Under the pieces are notes generated by a model. The model made no database searches. It was not told where the DNA came from and saw nothing but the letters and a program-made list of their open reading frames with translations. A stretch of 64,000 nucleotides of DNA, taken from the NCBI RefSeq assembly GCF_000013865.1, contig NC_007948.1, positions 4,092,001-4,156,000 of the forward strand, written 5' to 3'. Positions 9,023 through 17,600 of this stretch are shown piece after piece. Numbering within the stretch: the first letter of the stretch is position 1; every line of letters begins with the position of its first letter. The stretch comes from Polaromonas sp. JS666. Its GTDB lineage: Bacteria > Pseudomonadota > Gammaproteobacteria > Burkholderiales > Burkholderiaceae_C. Made by a program: the position numbers and the translations under genes.

Positions 9023-9039
9023 GCTATCAATTAAATAGC
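9023..9039. repeat. 17-bp GCTAT...ATAGC intergenic palindrome
   Basis: GCTATCAATTAAATAGC lies 36 bp beyond the stop of the Atm1-type exporter. Related copies are at 12816-12832 and 30415-30431. I associate this short family with intergenic regions of Comamonadaceae; function unknown. Confidence 0.6.
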
Positions 9040-9074
9040 AAATTTCCGCCGCCACATGCCTATGAATTGCCGAT

Positions 9075-10952
9075 TTACGCGTAAGCCTCTGAGGAATTCT
9101 GCTGCAGCGCCCACATGCGCGCATAGGCGCCTTCCATCTCGAGCAACTGCGCGTGCGTGCCGCGCTCCACAATGCGCCCGTTGTCCATCACCAGAATCTC
9201 GTGCGCCTCTACGACGGTGGAAAGCCGGTGCGCTATGACCAGCGTGGTCTTGTTCTGCGCGGCGGTGCGCAGCTCGGCCTGGATGGCGCGCTCGTTGGCC
9301 GAGTCCAGCGCCGAGGTGGCCTCGTCAAAAATCATCACTGGCGGATTTTTCAGCAGCGTGCGGGCGATCGCCACGCGCTGCTTTTCGCCGCCCGACAGCT
9401 TGAGCCCGCGCTCGCCCACCATGGTCTTGTAGCCCAGCGGCGTGGAGGCAATGAAGTCGTGGATGCGCGCCGCGCGGGCCGCCTCCTCCACCTCGGCGTG
9501 GCTGGCGCCCGGCTTGCCGTAGGCAATGTTGTATTCCACCGTGTCGTTGAAGAGTACCGTGTCCTGCGGCACGATGCCGATGGCCTGGCGCACGCTGGCC
9601 TGGGTGACGTGCCGGATGTCCTGCCCGGCAATGGTGATGCGGCCGCCCTCGTGCGGGTTGCTCACGTCATAGAAGCGAAACAGCAGGCGTGCCAGCGTCG
9701 ATTTGCCGGCGCCCGAGGAGCCCACCACGGCCACCGTTTTACCTGGTGGTATGTCAAAACTGACCCTGTGCAGGATGGGCCGGGCCGGCTCATAGGCAAA
9801 ACTGACATGTTCAAAACGCACGGCCGGCGGGCCATCGATGCAGATCGGCTGCGCTGAGGGCTCGTCGGCGATTTCCCGCTCCCGCTCCATCAGCGTGAAC
9901 ATCTTGTCCAGGTCGGTCAGGCTCTGCTTGATCTCACGGTAGATCACGCCCAGGAAGCCAAGCGGAATGTACAGCTGGATCATGAAGGCATTGACCATCA
10001 CCAGGTCACCCAGCGTCATGCGGCCATCGACCACGCCCTGCGTGGCGCGCCACAGCATGGCCATCAGCCCGATCGCAATGATCAGCTGCTGCCCGGTATT
10101 GAGCAGGCTCAGGGTATTCTGGCTCTTGATGGCAGCCTTGCGGTAGCGCTTGAGGTTCTCGTCGTAGCGCTGCGCTTCAAACTCCTCATTGTTGAAGTAC
10201 TTGACGGTTTCGTAGTTCAGCAGCGAGTCGATGGCGCGGCTGTGGGCCGACGAGTCCAGCTCGTTCATGGTCTTGCGGAACTGCGTGCGCCAGTTGGTCA
10301 CCGTGACCGTGAAGAAGATGTAGAACACCAGCGCAATGCCGGTGATGGCGGCAAACCAGACGTCAAACTTGACAGCCAGCAGGGTCAGCACCAGCGTGAC
10401 CTCGATCAGCGTCGGGATGATGCTGTACAGCGAGTAGGAGATGAGCGAATGCACGCCACGCGTGCCGCGCTCGATGTCGCGCGTCATGCCGCCGGTCTGG
10501 CGCTCGAGGTGAAAACGCAGGCTCAGCGCATGCAGGTGCCGGAACACTTCCAGCGAAATGCGCCGGGCCGCGCCTTCCGTGGCCTTGGCAAAGACCAGCT
10601 CGCGCAGTTCGGTGAACAGGGTGGTCGACAGGCGAAGCAGGCCATAGGCCAGCAGCAGCGCCGCCGGCACCACCAGCACAGCCTGCACATCGCCGGGCTT
10701 GAAGCTCATGGTGTCCACCAGGTTTTTCAGCAGCAGCGGCACGCCCACGTTGGCGAGCTTGGCGCCCACCATGAAGCTCAGGGCCGCCACGACGCGCCAC
10801 TTGTACTCCCACAAATACGGGAAAAGCCGCTTCAGCGTCCCCAGGTCCGAACGCCCCGCAGCCGCCCCCGTCGGGGAGCCGGCCGCAGCAGGCAGGTGAA
10901 GGGAAGAATCGGCAGTGGAAGCTCGGGAGCGCATGAGTGACAATCGTGACAA
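9075..10952 (-). CDS. Atm1-type ABC exporter (fused permease and ATPase)
   Basis: A 625-residue half-transporter that would work as a homodimer in the inner membrane. A six-helix type-1 exporter membrane domain spans about residues 50-350 and carries the Atm1 hallmark NYETVKYFNNEEFE. The nucleotide-binding domain has Walker A GSSGAGKST at 411-419, signature LSGGEKQ at 519-525 and Walker B MIFDEATSALD near 541-551. Atm1/ABCB7 relatives export glutathione-linked sulfur or metal conjugates; the substrate here is inferred. The first 35 residues are a low-complexity extension, so the true start may be slightly downstream (second Met at residue 7). It is divergent from the thioesterase at 11001. 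Confidence 0.92.
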   Translation of the reverse strand: MSRLSLMRSRASTADSSLHLPAAAGSPTGAAAGRSDLGTLKRLFPYLWEYKWRVVAALSFMVGAKLANVGVPLLLKNLVDTMSFKPGDVQAVLVVPAALLLAYGLLRLSTTLFTELRELVFAKATEGAARRISLEVFRHLHALSLRFHLERQTGGMTRDIERGTRGVHSLISYSLYSIIPTLIEVTLVLTLLAVKFDVWFAAITGIALVFYIFFTVTVTNWRTQFRKTMNELDSSAHSRAIDSLLNYETVKYFNNEEFEAQRYDENLKRYRKAAIKSQNTLSLLNTGQQLIIAIGLMAMLWRATQGVVDGRMTLGDLVMVNAFMIQLYIPLGFLGVIYREIKQSLTDLDKMFTLMEREREIADEPSAQPICIDGPPAVRFEHVSFAYEPARPILHRVSFDIPPGKTVAVVGSSGAGKSTLARLLFRFYDVSNPHEGGRITIAGQDIRHVTQASVRQAIGIVPQDTVLFNDTVEYNIAYGKPGASHAEVEEAARAARIHDFIASTPLGYKTMVGERGLKLSGGEKQRVAIARTLLKNPPVMIFDEATSALDSANERAIQAELRTAAQNKTTLVIAHRLSTVVEAHEILVMDNGRIVERGTHAQLLEMEGAYARMWALQQNSSEAYA

Positions 10953-11000
10953 GAGCCTACCGGCTCCTGGTTGTTTAAATTCCTACTCAAGATTGTGCCT

Positions 11001-11477
11001 ATGTCTTTCGAATCAAGCGCCAGCCCGGGTATCCACGCCAAAGCCGCCGCTGCGGCGGTCGCTGAGGCCGCCGAGGCTGCAGATGCCCTCAGCGTCCAGT
11101 TGCCCACCGACAAGGAGCTGGTTCTCAAGGTGATTCCAATGCCGGCCGACTGCAACGCCAATGGCGACATTTTTGGCGGCTGGGTCATGGCCCAGGTCGA
11201 CCTGGCGGGCTCGGTGGTGCCGGCCCGCCACGCAGGCGGCCGCTTGGCGACCGTGGCCGTCAACCAGTTCATCTTCAAGCAGCCGGTCAGGGTGGGCGAC
11301 ATCCTCTCCTTTTTTGCCAGCCTCACCCGCATTGGCACGACCTCGATCACGGTGCAGGTCGAGGTGTATGCCGAGCGCTTTCGCGCACAGGGCCGCTACA
11401 TCAAGGTCACCGAGGCCAGCCTGACCTATGTGGCGATCGACGATTTCGGCAAGCCGCGCAAGATTGCCAGCACCTGA
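11001..11477 (+). CDS. Acyl-CoA thioesterase, hotdog fold (YciA-like)
   Basis: A 158-residue hotdog-fold protein. After an alanine-rich N-terminal stretch (about residues 10-30), the core carries the YciA/BFIT motif region NANGDIFGGWVMAQVD, with the conserved Gly-Gly and catalytic-type Asp. It is followed by the RVGDILSFFASL strand typical of acyl-CoA hydrolases. It would hydrolyse acyl-CoA to free acid and CoA in the cytoplasm. The frame continues upstream to a TTG at 10971; the ATG at 11001 is preferred because the protein then begins like a normal family member, though neither start has a strong ribosome site. Confidence 0.88.
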   Translation: MSFESSASPGIHAKAAAAAVAEAAEAADALSVQLPTDKELVLKVIPMPADCNANGDIFGGWVMAQVDLAGSVVPARHAGGRLATVAVNQFIFKQPVRVGDILSFFASLTRIGTTSITVQVEVYAERFRAQGRYIKVTEASLTYVAIDDFGKPRKIAST

Positions 11478-11504
11478 CCTCCTGCCCACGCAAAAAATGA
11501 CACC

Positions 11505-12089
11505 ATGACCCAAGCTGTCGGGGCCATGGCGGTCCTCGCCTGCCGGAACAGGAAATGCTGGACGAACTGGCTGGCCAGACACCACGCCAGCAGCCCGGGT
11601 GTCTGGCTGCAGATCGCCAAGAAGGATTCGGGCCTGGCGTCCATCTCCCACGCCGAAGCGCTGGAAGCGGCCTTGTGCCAGGGCTGGATAGACGGCCAGC
11701 GCAAAAGCCTGGACGCGCAATACTTCCTGCAGAAATTCACGCCGCGCCGGACCAGGAGCATCTGGTCCAAAATCAACCGTGAGAAGGCATTGGCGCTGCT
11801 GGCTGCCGGGCACATGCAAGCCGCCGGCCTGGCCGAGATCGAACGCGCCAAGGCCGATGGCCGCTGGGATGCGGCCTACGACGGGCAGGCAAAGGTGACC
11901 GTCCCTGAAGACCTGGCGGCCCTGCTGGCCAGGGAGCCCCAGGCGAAAGCCTTTTTTGAATCCCTCGACTCACGCAACCGCTACGCCATCCTGTTTCGGC
12001 TCCAGACGGCGAAAAAGCAGGAGACCCGGGAGCGTCGCCTCCTGCAATTCACAGGGATGCTGAGCCGCGGAGAGAAAATTTATCCCTGA
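11505..12089 (+). CDS. YdeI/OmpD-associated family protein
   Basis: A 194-residue protein of the YdeI/OmdA-like family, sometimes called bacteriocin-protection proteins. It shows the family features VWLQIAKKDSG, EALCQGWIDGQ-like segment, FTPRRTRSIWSKIN and a C-terminal LDSRNRYAILFRLQTAKKQETR region. Biochemical role is not established in the family. It lies 27 bp after the thioesterase on the same strand, so co-transcription is plausible. The 168-bp repeat element begins 31 bp beyond its stop. Confidence 0.85.
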   Translation: MTQAVGAMAVLACRNRKCWTNWLARHHASSPGVWLQIAKKDSGLASISHAEALEAALCQGWIDGQRKSLDAQYFLQKFTPRRTRSIWSKINREKALALLAAGHMQAAGLAEIERAKADGRWDAAYDGQAKVTVPEDLAALLAREPQAKAFFESLDSRNRYAILFRLQTAKKQETRERRLLQFTGMLSRGEKIYP

Positions 12090-12119
12090 ACGGGGCCCAC
12101 GCCGGCCTGCAGCGAAGGC

Positions 12120-12287
12120 CTCAGAGGCTGAGAGTTTTTCGAAGCGACGGCATTTCCTCCCTCGCCCCTTTGGGGAGAGGGTTGGGGTGAGGGGCTGTGC
12201 TCCAGTGTTGTGGCCACTCGCCGGCCCTCACCCCCGCCCTCTCCCAGAGGGAGAGGGAGTGAAATCGAAAAACTCTCACTCTCTCAG
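12120..12287. repeat. 168-bp palindromic repeat element, copy A
   Basis: A 168-bp unit with imperfect terminal inverted repeats (CTCAGAGGCTGAGAGTTTTT at the left, paired with AAAAACTCTCACTCTCTCAG at the right). Two internal CCCTC/GAGGG palindromes lie inside. A second copy of identical length sits inverted at 27777-27944 with only 4 differences by eye. It encodes no protein, so it would be a non-autonomous mobile element. Its right end overlaps the last codons of the hemerythrin gene and supplies that gene's TGA. Confidence 0.85.
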
Positions 12288-12727
12288 CCCCCGACACGCT
12301 GGGAGACGAACTCACCCTCGTAGCCTTTGGCCAGCGACAGCTTCTCGGCCTCGGTGAGCACCTTGCCCGCCAGCTGGAAGATGCCCTGCTCCTCGTCCTC
12401 CAGGTGGTGATAGATCTTGTGGTGCAGCTCTTTCGCCGTGGCCAGCCAGCCCGGTGACGTGAAATCCGTTGCTTCCAGCTGCTCCACCAGCTTGTCCATC
12501 TGGTGATGCTCCGCAATACCGTGGCGCGACGGCTCCTGTGTCATGTCGTGGGCAATCAGCGGCACATAGAAAAAGCGCTCCTCGGCGGCCGCGTGGGCCG
12601 CCAGCTCCAGTTTGAGCCCCTTGAAGAGACTGTGCCTTTCCGGGCTATCGCCCTCGGTCCTGATCAGGTGGTCCGCCAGGGCGCGCTGGGTTTCATGGCT
12701 GATGCGCAGTGCTTCGAAGATATTCAT
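12284..12727 (-). CDS. Hemerythrin HHE cation-binding domain protein
   Basis: A 147-residue single-domain hemerythrin-like protein. Metal-ligand-type His/Glu residues are visible in ISHETQRAL, LAAHAAAEERFFY, IAEHHQMDKL and LHHKIYHHLEDEEQGIF, the four-helix HHE pattern. Such proteins bind a di-iron centre and are linked to oxygen or redox sensing, or to iron handling. I placed the start at the ATG at 12727 (MNIFEALR), as in the family, rather than the in-frame start 84 bases upstream. The stop codon lies within the terminal repeat of the adjacent 168-bp element, so the C-terminus was probably reset by insertion. Confidence 0.88.
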   Translation of the reverse strand: MNIFEALRISHETQRALADHLIRTEGDSPERHSLFKGLKLELAAHAAAEERFFYVPLIAHDMTQEPSRHGIAEHHQMDKLVEQLEATDFTSPGWLATAKELHHKIYHHLEDEEQGIFQLAGKVLTEAEKLSLAKGYEGEFVSQRVGG

Positions 12728-12815
12728 CCGGCAATTGTCCGGACCCTGCCTGCCCGCGCGTGTAGGCAAATGGCGGGTTCTGCCTACAGAGGATTCGACG
12801 CCAGCACGCAAATCA

Positions 12816-12832
12816 GCTATTAATTTAATAGC
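12816..12832. repeat. 17-bp GCTAT...ATAGC intergenic palindrome
   Basis: GCTATTAATTTAATAGC lies between the divergent hemerythrin and NDUFA9-like genes. It is a perfect palindrome of the same family as 9023-9039 and 30415-30431. Confidence 0.65.
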
Positions 12833-12844
12833 TTAACTCCTCGA

Positions 12845-12868
12845 AAAAACGGTGTCAAAACCGTTTTT
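12845..12868. promoter_or_regulatory. Perfect 9-bp stem-loop in a divergent promoter region
   Basis: AAAAACGGT pairs with ACCGTTTTT around a 6-base loop. It looks like a Rho-independent terminator but lies upstream of two divergent genes (hemerythrin and NDUFA9-like). It may insulate the two transcripts or act in a leader; role unknown. Confidence 0.45.
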
Positions 12869-12924
12869 ACGATAAAAATCATTTTTTTAAAGCAAAGTTG
12901 CCCAAACGCGCTAAATTAAGGTCC

Positions 12925-13881
12925 ATGAAACAAGTTCTCATCCTCGGCGGCACCGGTTTTGTGGGCCGCCATGTCTGCGAGAAACTGGCCCAACTGCAAT
13001 GCCGCGTGACCGTGGCGACACGCCGGCTTGACAACGCCCGTCACCTCCAGACGCTGCCAATGCTCGACGTGATCGAAATCGATGTGCATGACAGCGCAGC
13101 CCTGACATCCCTGCTGGCCGGGCATGACGCGGTGGTGAACCTGATCGCCATCCTGCACGGCACGGAGGCCGCGTTTGAAAAGGCCCATGTGCAGTTGCCG
13201 CTGGCACTGGTGCGGGCCTGCGAGGCCGCTGGGTTACGGCGCATTGTTCACATCAGCGCGCTCGGCGCTTCTGTCAGCTCGGCATCGATGTACCAGCGCA
13301 GCAAGGCACGTGGCGAGGCGGTCCTGCTCAGCGCCGGGCTGGATGTGACGCTGCTTCGCCCCAGCGTGATCTTTGGTGCCGAGGACAAATTCCTCAACAC
13401 CTTTGCCCGGCTGCAACAGCTGTTTCCGGTGGTCCCCCTGGCCGCCAGCCAGGCGCGCTTCCAGCCGGTCTGGGTGGAAGACGTCGCCAGCGCCGTGGTG
13501 CACTGCCTGCAGGACAGCAGCTCGATTGGCCAGGTCTACGAAGCCTGCGGGCCCGACGTGTTCACGCTGCGGCAACTGGTGGAGCTGGCGGGCCGCTATG
13601 CCGGCGTCAATGGCGGAAAGGGCCGGCCGGTCATCGCACTGCCGGCACCGCTGGGGCGCCTGCAGGCGCGCCTGATGGAATTGCTGCCCGGCGAGCCCCT
13701 GCTCAGCCGCGACAACCTGGACGCCATGCAAACCGACAATGTGGCCAGCGGCAAGCTGCCCGGTCTGAAGGCGCTGGGCATCACGCCCGCCGCCCTGGGC
13801 GCCATTGCCCCGTCTTACCTTGGCGCGCAGGGCCTGCGCAGCGGCCTGACGGCCAAGCGCAAGACGGCCGGGCGGTTCTGA
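12925..13881 (+). CDS. Complex I NDUFA9-like atypical SDR (NAD(P)-binding)
   Basis: A 318-residue atypical short-chain dehydrogenase. The nucleotide-binding glycine motif GGTGFVGRHV is at residues 8-17. HISALGAS and YQRSKARGE provide the degenerate active-site region typical of the NDUFA9/39-kDa complex I subunit group, with LRPSVIFG further on. Family members bind NAD(P)H, and in bacteria their partner is uncertain. The ATG at 12925 is preferred over the upstream in-frame TTG. It heads a plus-strand run with GST, NIPSNAP and cca genes, interrupted after its stop by a GC-rich repeat block. Confidence 0.9.
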   Translation: MKQVLILGGTGFVGRHVCEKLAQLQCRVTVATRRLDNARHLQTLPMLDVIEIDVHDSAALTSLLAGHDAVVNLIAILHGTEAAFEKAHVQLPLALVRACEAAGLRRIVHISALGASVSSASMYQRSKARGEAVLLSAGLDVTLLRPSVIFGAEDKFLNTFARLQQLFPVVPLAASQARFQPVWVEDVASAVVHCLQDSSSIGQVYEACGPDVFTLRQLVELAGRYAGVNGGKGRPVIALPAPLGRLQARLMELLPGEPLLSRDNLDAMQTDNVASGKLPGLKALGITPAALGAIAPSYLGAQGLRSGLTAKRKTAGRF

Positions 13882-14190
13882 GGCCCCCACGGTCGCTCAC
13901 TGCGTGTAGCTCCCGAGGCCTTGCAGGCCGCGGCTCGCGAGACGCTTCGCCTCTGTCGCCTGTCCAAAGCTGCTCAAGCAGCTTTGGAGCCGCAGGCTCC
14001 AGCCCCTCGGGGGCCGCTGCGCCTGCGGTCTGGCAAAGCCAGTCCCGCGGCCCCTGCTGGAATCTCTTGGCCCCCACGCTCCCCACTGCGTGTGGTTCGC
14101 TGCCCCCCGAGGGGGCGCTGCGCCTGCGGCCCCTGCTGGCTGGAGAGCCACCGCTTCTGGCTATTGCCCCCCACGCTTGCTCGCTGCGTG
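13882..14190. repeat. GC-rich intergenic repeat block, copy 1
   Basis: About 300 bp starting directly after the NDUFA9-like stop, with nested palindromes (AAGCTGCTCAAGCAGCTTT, GGAGCCGCAGGCTCC, CCCCTCGGGGG) and a recurring GGCCCCCACGG / CACTGCGTGTAG unit. Related blocks are at 20237-20562 and 59430-59770. No gene is present in 13882-14295; the frames in it are artefacts of the repeat. Confidence 0.8.
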
Positions 14191-14295
14191 CAGCATCAAT
14201 CCGGCGATTTTTTTGCATCAATGGTGCGCTGGCGTACCTGTAGCATCGCCTGTCGTTTCATTGTGACCTTCATCGTCAGCAGATCGGGAATTTCC

Positions 14296-14988
14296 ATGCT
14301 CAAGCTCTATATCGGCAACAAAAACTATTCCTCCTGGTCCATGCGGCCCTGGGTACTGCTCAGGCAGGCCGGCATTCCTTTTGAAGAAGTCAAGCTGCGA
14401 TTTGATTCGTTTGACGCCGGTTCGGGCTTCAAGCAAAAGATCGGCAGCGTGAGCCCGGTGGGCAAGGTGCCGGCGCTGGACGACGATGGGTTTGTGGTGT
14501 GGGACAGCCTGGCGATCGCCGAATACCTGGCCGAGCGCTTCCCCGACAAAGCGCTCTGGCCCCAAAGCCTGCAGGCTCGCGCCCGGGCGCGCAGCGTCTG
14601 CGCCGAAATGCACAGCGGCTTTGGCGCCCTGCGCTCGGCCTGCCCCATGAACATCGAGGCCGACTTGCGGGAAGTGGGTCAGTTGATCTGGCGCGACAAG
14701 CCCGCCGTGCGCGCTGACGTGCAGCGCCTCATCGCCATGTGGAGCGAGCTGCTGGCGCAGCATAAAAACGTTCAGGAGCCCATGCTTTTTGGTGAGTTCA
14801 GCATCGCCGATGCGTTCTTCGCCCCAGTCTGCATGCGCCTGAAAAGCTACGCCCTGCCTGTTCCTGCTGAGATCGCAGCCTACATCCAGCGCCTGAGCGC
14901 CTTGCCTGGCGTGAAAGCCTGGACCGACGACGCGCTGACTGAAAACGATTTCCGCGATTTTGAAGAACCGTACCGGATCAAACGCTGA
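14296..14988 (+). CDS. Glutathione S-transferase family protein
   Basis: A 230-residue cytosolic GST-type protein. The N-terminal thioredoxin-like domain starts MLKLYIGNKNYSSWSMRPWVLL, with the catalytic-type Ser/Tyr region at residues 9-14. The cis-Pro glutathione-binding motif PVGKVPAL and DSLAIAEYLAERFP follow, then an all-helical C-terminal domain. It would conjugate or reduce substrates with glutathione; the physiological substrate cannot be told. I chose the ATG at 14296 because upstream in-frame sequence is repeat DNA. It sits between an NDUFA9-like gene and a NIPSNAP gene on the same strand. Confidence 0.93.
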   Translation: MLKLYIGNKNYSSWSMRPWVLLRQAGIPFEEVKLRFDSFDAGSGFKQKIGSVSPVGKVPALDDDGFVVWDSLAIAEYLAERFPDKALWPQSLQARARARSVCAEMHSGFGALRSACPMNIEADLREVGQLIWRDKPAVRADVQRLIAMWSELLAQHKNVQEPMLFGEFSIADAFFAPVCMRLKSYALPVPAEIAAYIQRLSALPGVKAWTDDALTENDFRDFEEPYRIKR

Positions 14989-15010
14989 TCCACAGAAAGC
15001 AAGCCTCCTC

Positions 15011-15316
15011 ATGGTCACCATTTACCTGCGCTACGTACTCGATGCCACCAAGCTCAAGGAATTTGAGCACTACGGCAAACTGTGGATTCCGCTGGTCGAA
15101 AAATTCGGCGGCAAACACCACGGCTATTTCATGCCCAGCGAAGGGGCCAACAACATCGCGCTGGCGCTATTTACCTTTGACAGCCTGGCCGCCTACGAAA
15201 GCTATCGCCAGCGCTCCTTTGAAGATGCGGACTGCCAGGCCGCCTTCAAATATGCAGCAGCCACCGGCTGCATCATCAGTTACGAACGCAGCTTTTTCCG
15301 CCCCGTGTTTTCCTGA
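15011..15316 (+). CDS. NIPSNAP family protein
   Basis: A 101-residue dimeric alpha/beta-barrel (ferredoxin-like) protein of the NIPSNAP family. It begins MVTIYLRYVLDATKLKEFEHY and contains GGKHHGYFMPSEGANNIALALF, the typical pattern. Function in bacteria is not established; members occur near oxidoreductases and monooxygenase-like genes. It starts 22 bp after the GST stop, so the two are probably co-transcribed. The frame extends upstream without a good start; ATG 15011 gives normal family length. Confidence 0.88.
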   Translation: MVTIYLRYVLDATKLKEFEHYGKLWIPLVEKFGGKHHGYFMPSEGANNIALALFTFDSLAAYESYRQRSFEDADCQAAFKYAAATGCIISYERSFFRPVFS

Positions 15317-15569
15317 CCCCGGAATACCCGCAGGAGCGAAGGGTGCACCCAGAAATCCGGTTGCCGGGATGCAGGGCAAAGCGCCAAGCCGCAGCGAAGG
15401 CTGGACGCCTTCGCAAGGGTTGCAACGCCGCCATGGGTGCGAAGACACGCTTTCATGTTTCGATATTTTCGGGTTGAAGTACCAAGCCCCGATCCTGTCT
15501 GATTGCGCAGTCCCGATTTATGGCCTAGCATGAATCGTCCCGTCAACAACTTCAAGCGGGGGGTTCATC

Positions 15570-16076
15570 ATGATTCGACTGGCCTGGTTGTTTTCAGCCG
15601 CAAGCGTGGCTGTTTTGGTCGCGGCCTGCGGCGGAGGCGATGGCGGCACGGCCGCACTGATATCTTCCGAGCCGATCGACAAATACGTTGGCAACTGGAC
15701 CAACTGCCAGGCCACCGTCGTTAGCGGCGTCAATGTCTCCGCCCTGACGAGCTTCACGGCCACCAAGACTGACGCGACCCGCGGCTCCTTCACGACGACG
15801 GTCACCGTTTTCGCCATCACCAGCTGCACAGGTCTCAAGCTCGCGGATCCCGTCCCCGTCCCGCAACTCTCGGGAAACGTGGCCATCGACAGCGTGGGAA
15901 CGGGGCCCTCCGGATCTGACAAGATCACCATCACGCCTTCGACCCTGCCGAGCTTCAAGGACCTCGCGCTGGTCACCGGCGGACAGTTGCAGTTTGGCGA
16001 TGCAGGCAGCGCCAAGGACGCCCAGGGCTATCCCACGGCCCTGGACAGCAGCTTCATCCTGACCAAACAGCTGTGA
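15570..16076 (+). CDS. Putative lipoprotein, unknown function
   Basis: A 168-residue secreted lipoprotein. The first 20 residues form a type II signal with lipobox LVAAC (Cys at residue 20), followed by a glycine-rich linker GGGDGG. The mature part is threonine/serine-rich and beta-rich in character, with a cysteine pair around NCQATV and TSCTGL that could form a disulfide. No enzyme motif is seen. It lies between the NIPSNAP gene and cca on the same strand, 59 bp before the cca start. It is probably anchored in the outer membrane. Confidence 0.8.
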   Translation: MIRLAWLFSAASVAVLVAACGGGDGGTAALISSEPIDKYVGNWTNCQATVVSGVNVSALTSFTATKTDATRGSFTTTVTVFAITSCTGLKLADPVPVPQLSGNVAIDSVGTGPSGSDKITITPSTLPSFKDLALVTGGQLQFGDAGSAKDAQGYPTALDSSFILTKQL

Positions 16077-16135
16077 ACAGAAGAGCCACGCGGCCGCCCC
16101 TGCCGCGTGAGCCGGGCAAAGCCTACACTTCGGTC

Positions 16136-17524
16136 ATGCAGATTTACATGGTCGGTGGTGCAGTGCGCGATGCCTTGATGGGCCTGGCGGTGCAGGACCA
16201 CGACTGGGTGGTGGTGGGTGCGACACCGGAGGACCTGGTGGCCCAGGGCTATCAGCCGGTGGGCAAGGATTTTCCGGTGTTCTTGCACCCCGAAACCCGC
16301 GAGGAGTACGCGCTGGCCCGCACCGAGCGCAAGACCGCGCGCGGCTACCGCGGCTTTGTGGTGCATGCCGATCCCGGCGTCACGCTGGAGCAGGATCTGG
16401 CACGGCGCGATCTCACCATCAATGCCATCGCGGCTCCCGCCCGTTCGACAGGTGCTGCGGCTGGCGCTGCAGCCCGCCCCGGTGCCGCATTGAATACTGA
16501 TTTTGACGCTGACTTTGACGCGCTGATCGACCCTTATGGCGGCCAGAAGGACATCCGGGACAAGGTCCTGCGCCACGTGACCGAGGCCTTCCGCGAAGAC
16601 CCGGTGCGCATTCTCCGGCTGGCCCGCTTTGCCGCCCGATTTGCGGATTTTTCGGTGGCGCCCGAAACCCTGGCGCTGATGCGGGACATGGTGACCGAGG
16701 GCGAAGTCGATGCACTGGTCCCCGAACGCGTCTGGCAGGAGCTGGCCCGCGGACTGATGGAGGACAAGCCCTCGCGCCTCTTTGATGTGCTGCGCGACTG
16801 CGGCGCATTGCACAGGCTGCTGCCGGAAGTCGCCAGGCTCTGGGGCGTGCCGCAGCGCGCCGAGCACCACCCCGAAGTCGACACCGGCGTCCACCTGATG
16901 ATGGTGATGGACATGGCAGCGCAGCTCCAGGCGTCCCTGCCCGTGCGCTTCGCCTGCCTGTGCCACGACCTGGGCAAGGGCACGACGCGGGCACCGGACG
17001 CTGGCATGTCCACGCCAGGCGAGCCTCCCCCGCCAGAGTTCTGGCGCGAGAAGATGGCGTCCGACCCCCAGCTGGGACGCCACATTGGCCATGAGGAGCG
17101 CAGTGCGCGCCTGCTCAAGGACGTATGCGAGCGCCTGCGCGTGCCGGTGGACTGCCGCGAGCTGGCCGATGTGGTGGCGCGCGAGCACGGCAACATTCAC
17201 GGCAGTGCCGCATTCGGCGCGGCGGCCGTGGTGCGCCTGCTGGAGCGCTGCGACGCATTTCGCAAGCCCAGGCGCTTTGCCGAGGTGCTGCTGGCCTGCG
17301 AGTGCGATGCCCGTGGCCGTCTCGGGTACGAGCATTCGCCGTATCCCCAGCGCCCGCGGCTGCTGGAGGCCCTCGCCGCGGCCCAGTCTGTCGCCACGCA
17401 CCAGGTGGCCGCCGACGCGCAGGCCGCCGGGCAGGATGGCAGGCAGATTGGCGAGCTGATTCACCAGGCCCGGGTGGCGGCCGTGGGCGAGATCCCCGGC
17501 TTTGCGGCGGGCTCCCCCGGCTGA
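16136..17524 (+). CDS. cca: Multifunctional CCA-adding enzyme
   Basis: A 462-residue class II tRNA nucleotidyltransferase that builds and repairs the CCA 3' end of tRNAs. The nucleotidyltransferase head has GGAVRD at residues 7-12, the metal-binding DxD at 21-23 (DHDWVVVG), and RRDLTINAIA near residue 100. An HD domain (HHPEVDTGVH...CHDLGKG) gives the phosphohydrolase activity of bacterial multifunctional CCA proteins. Between the two is an alanine-rich insertion (about residues 110-125) not usual in the family. The start at ATG 16136 (MQIYMVGGAVRD) matches family members; the frame is open 63 bases upstream. Confidence 0.95.
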   Translation: MQIYMVGGAVRDALMGLAVQDHDWVVVGATPEDLVAQGYQPVGKDFPVFLHPETREEYALARTERKTARGYRGFVVHADPGVTLEQDLARRDLTINAIAAPARSTGAAAGAAARPGAALNTDFDADFDALIDPYGGQKDIRDKVLRHVTEAFREDPVRILRLARFAARFADFSVAPETLALMRDMVTEGEVDALVPERVWQELARGLMEDKPSRLFDVLRDCGALHRLLPEVARLWGVPQRAEHHPEVDTGVHLMMVMDMAAQLQASLPVRFACLCHDLGKGTTRAPDAGMSTPGEPPPPEFWREKMASDPQLGRHIGHEERSARLLKDVCERLRVPVDCRELADVVAREHGNIHGSAAFGAAAVVRLLERCDAFRKPRRFAEVLLACECDARGRLGYEHSPYPQRPRLLEALAAAQSVATHQVAADAQAAGQDGRQIGELIHQARVAAVGEIPGFAAGSPG

Positions 17525-17600
17525 TCTTTCGACCGAAAATTGTGAAAAAGCGAAGCCGGCCTACAGCCATGTCGCACGTGTTTTGCTAAGGTGAATGCCG

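Noticed and set aside
12121..12516. 131-residue minus frame overlapping hemerythrin and the repeat
   Set aside because: It is out of frame with the hemerythrin domain and its C-terminal half is repeat sequence.
16028..17464. 478-residue minus-strand frame
   Set aside because: It is antisense to cca, which has intact catalytic motifs. The antisense product has no recognisable features.
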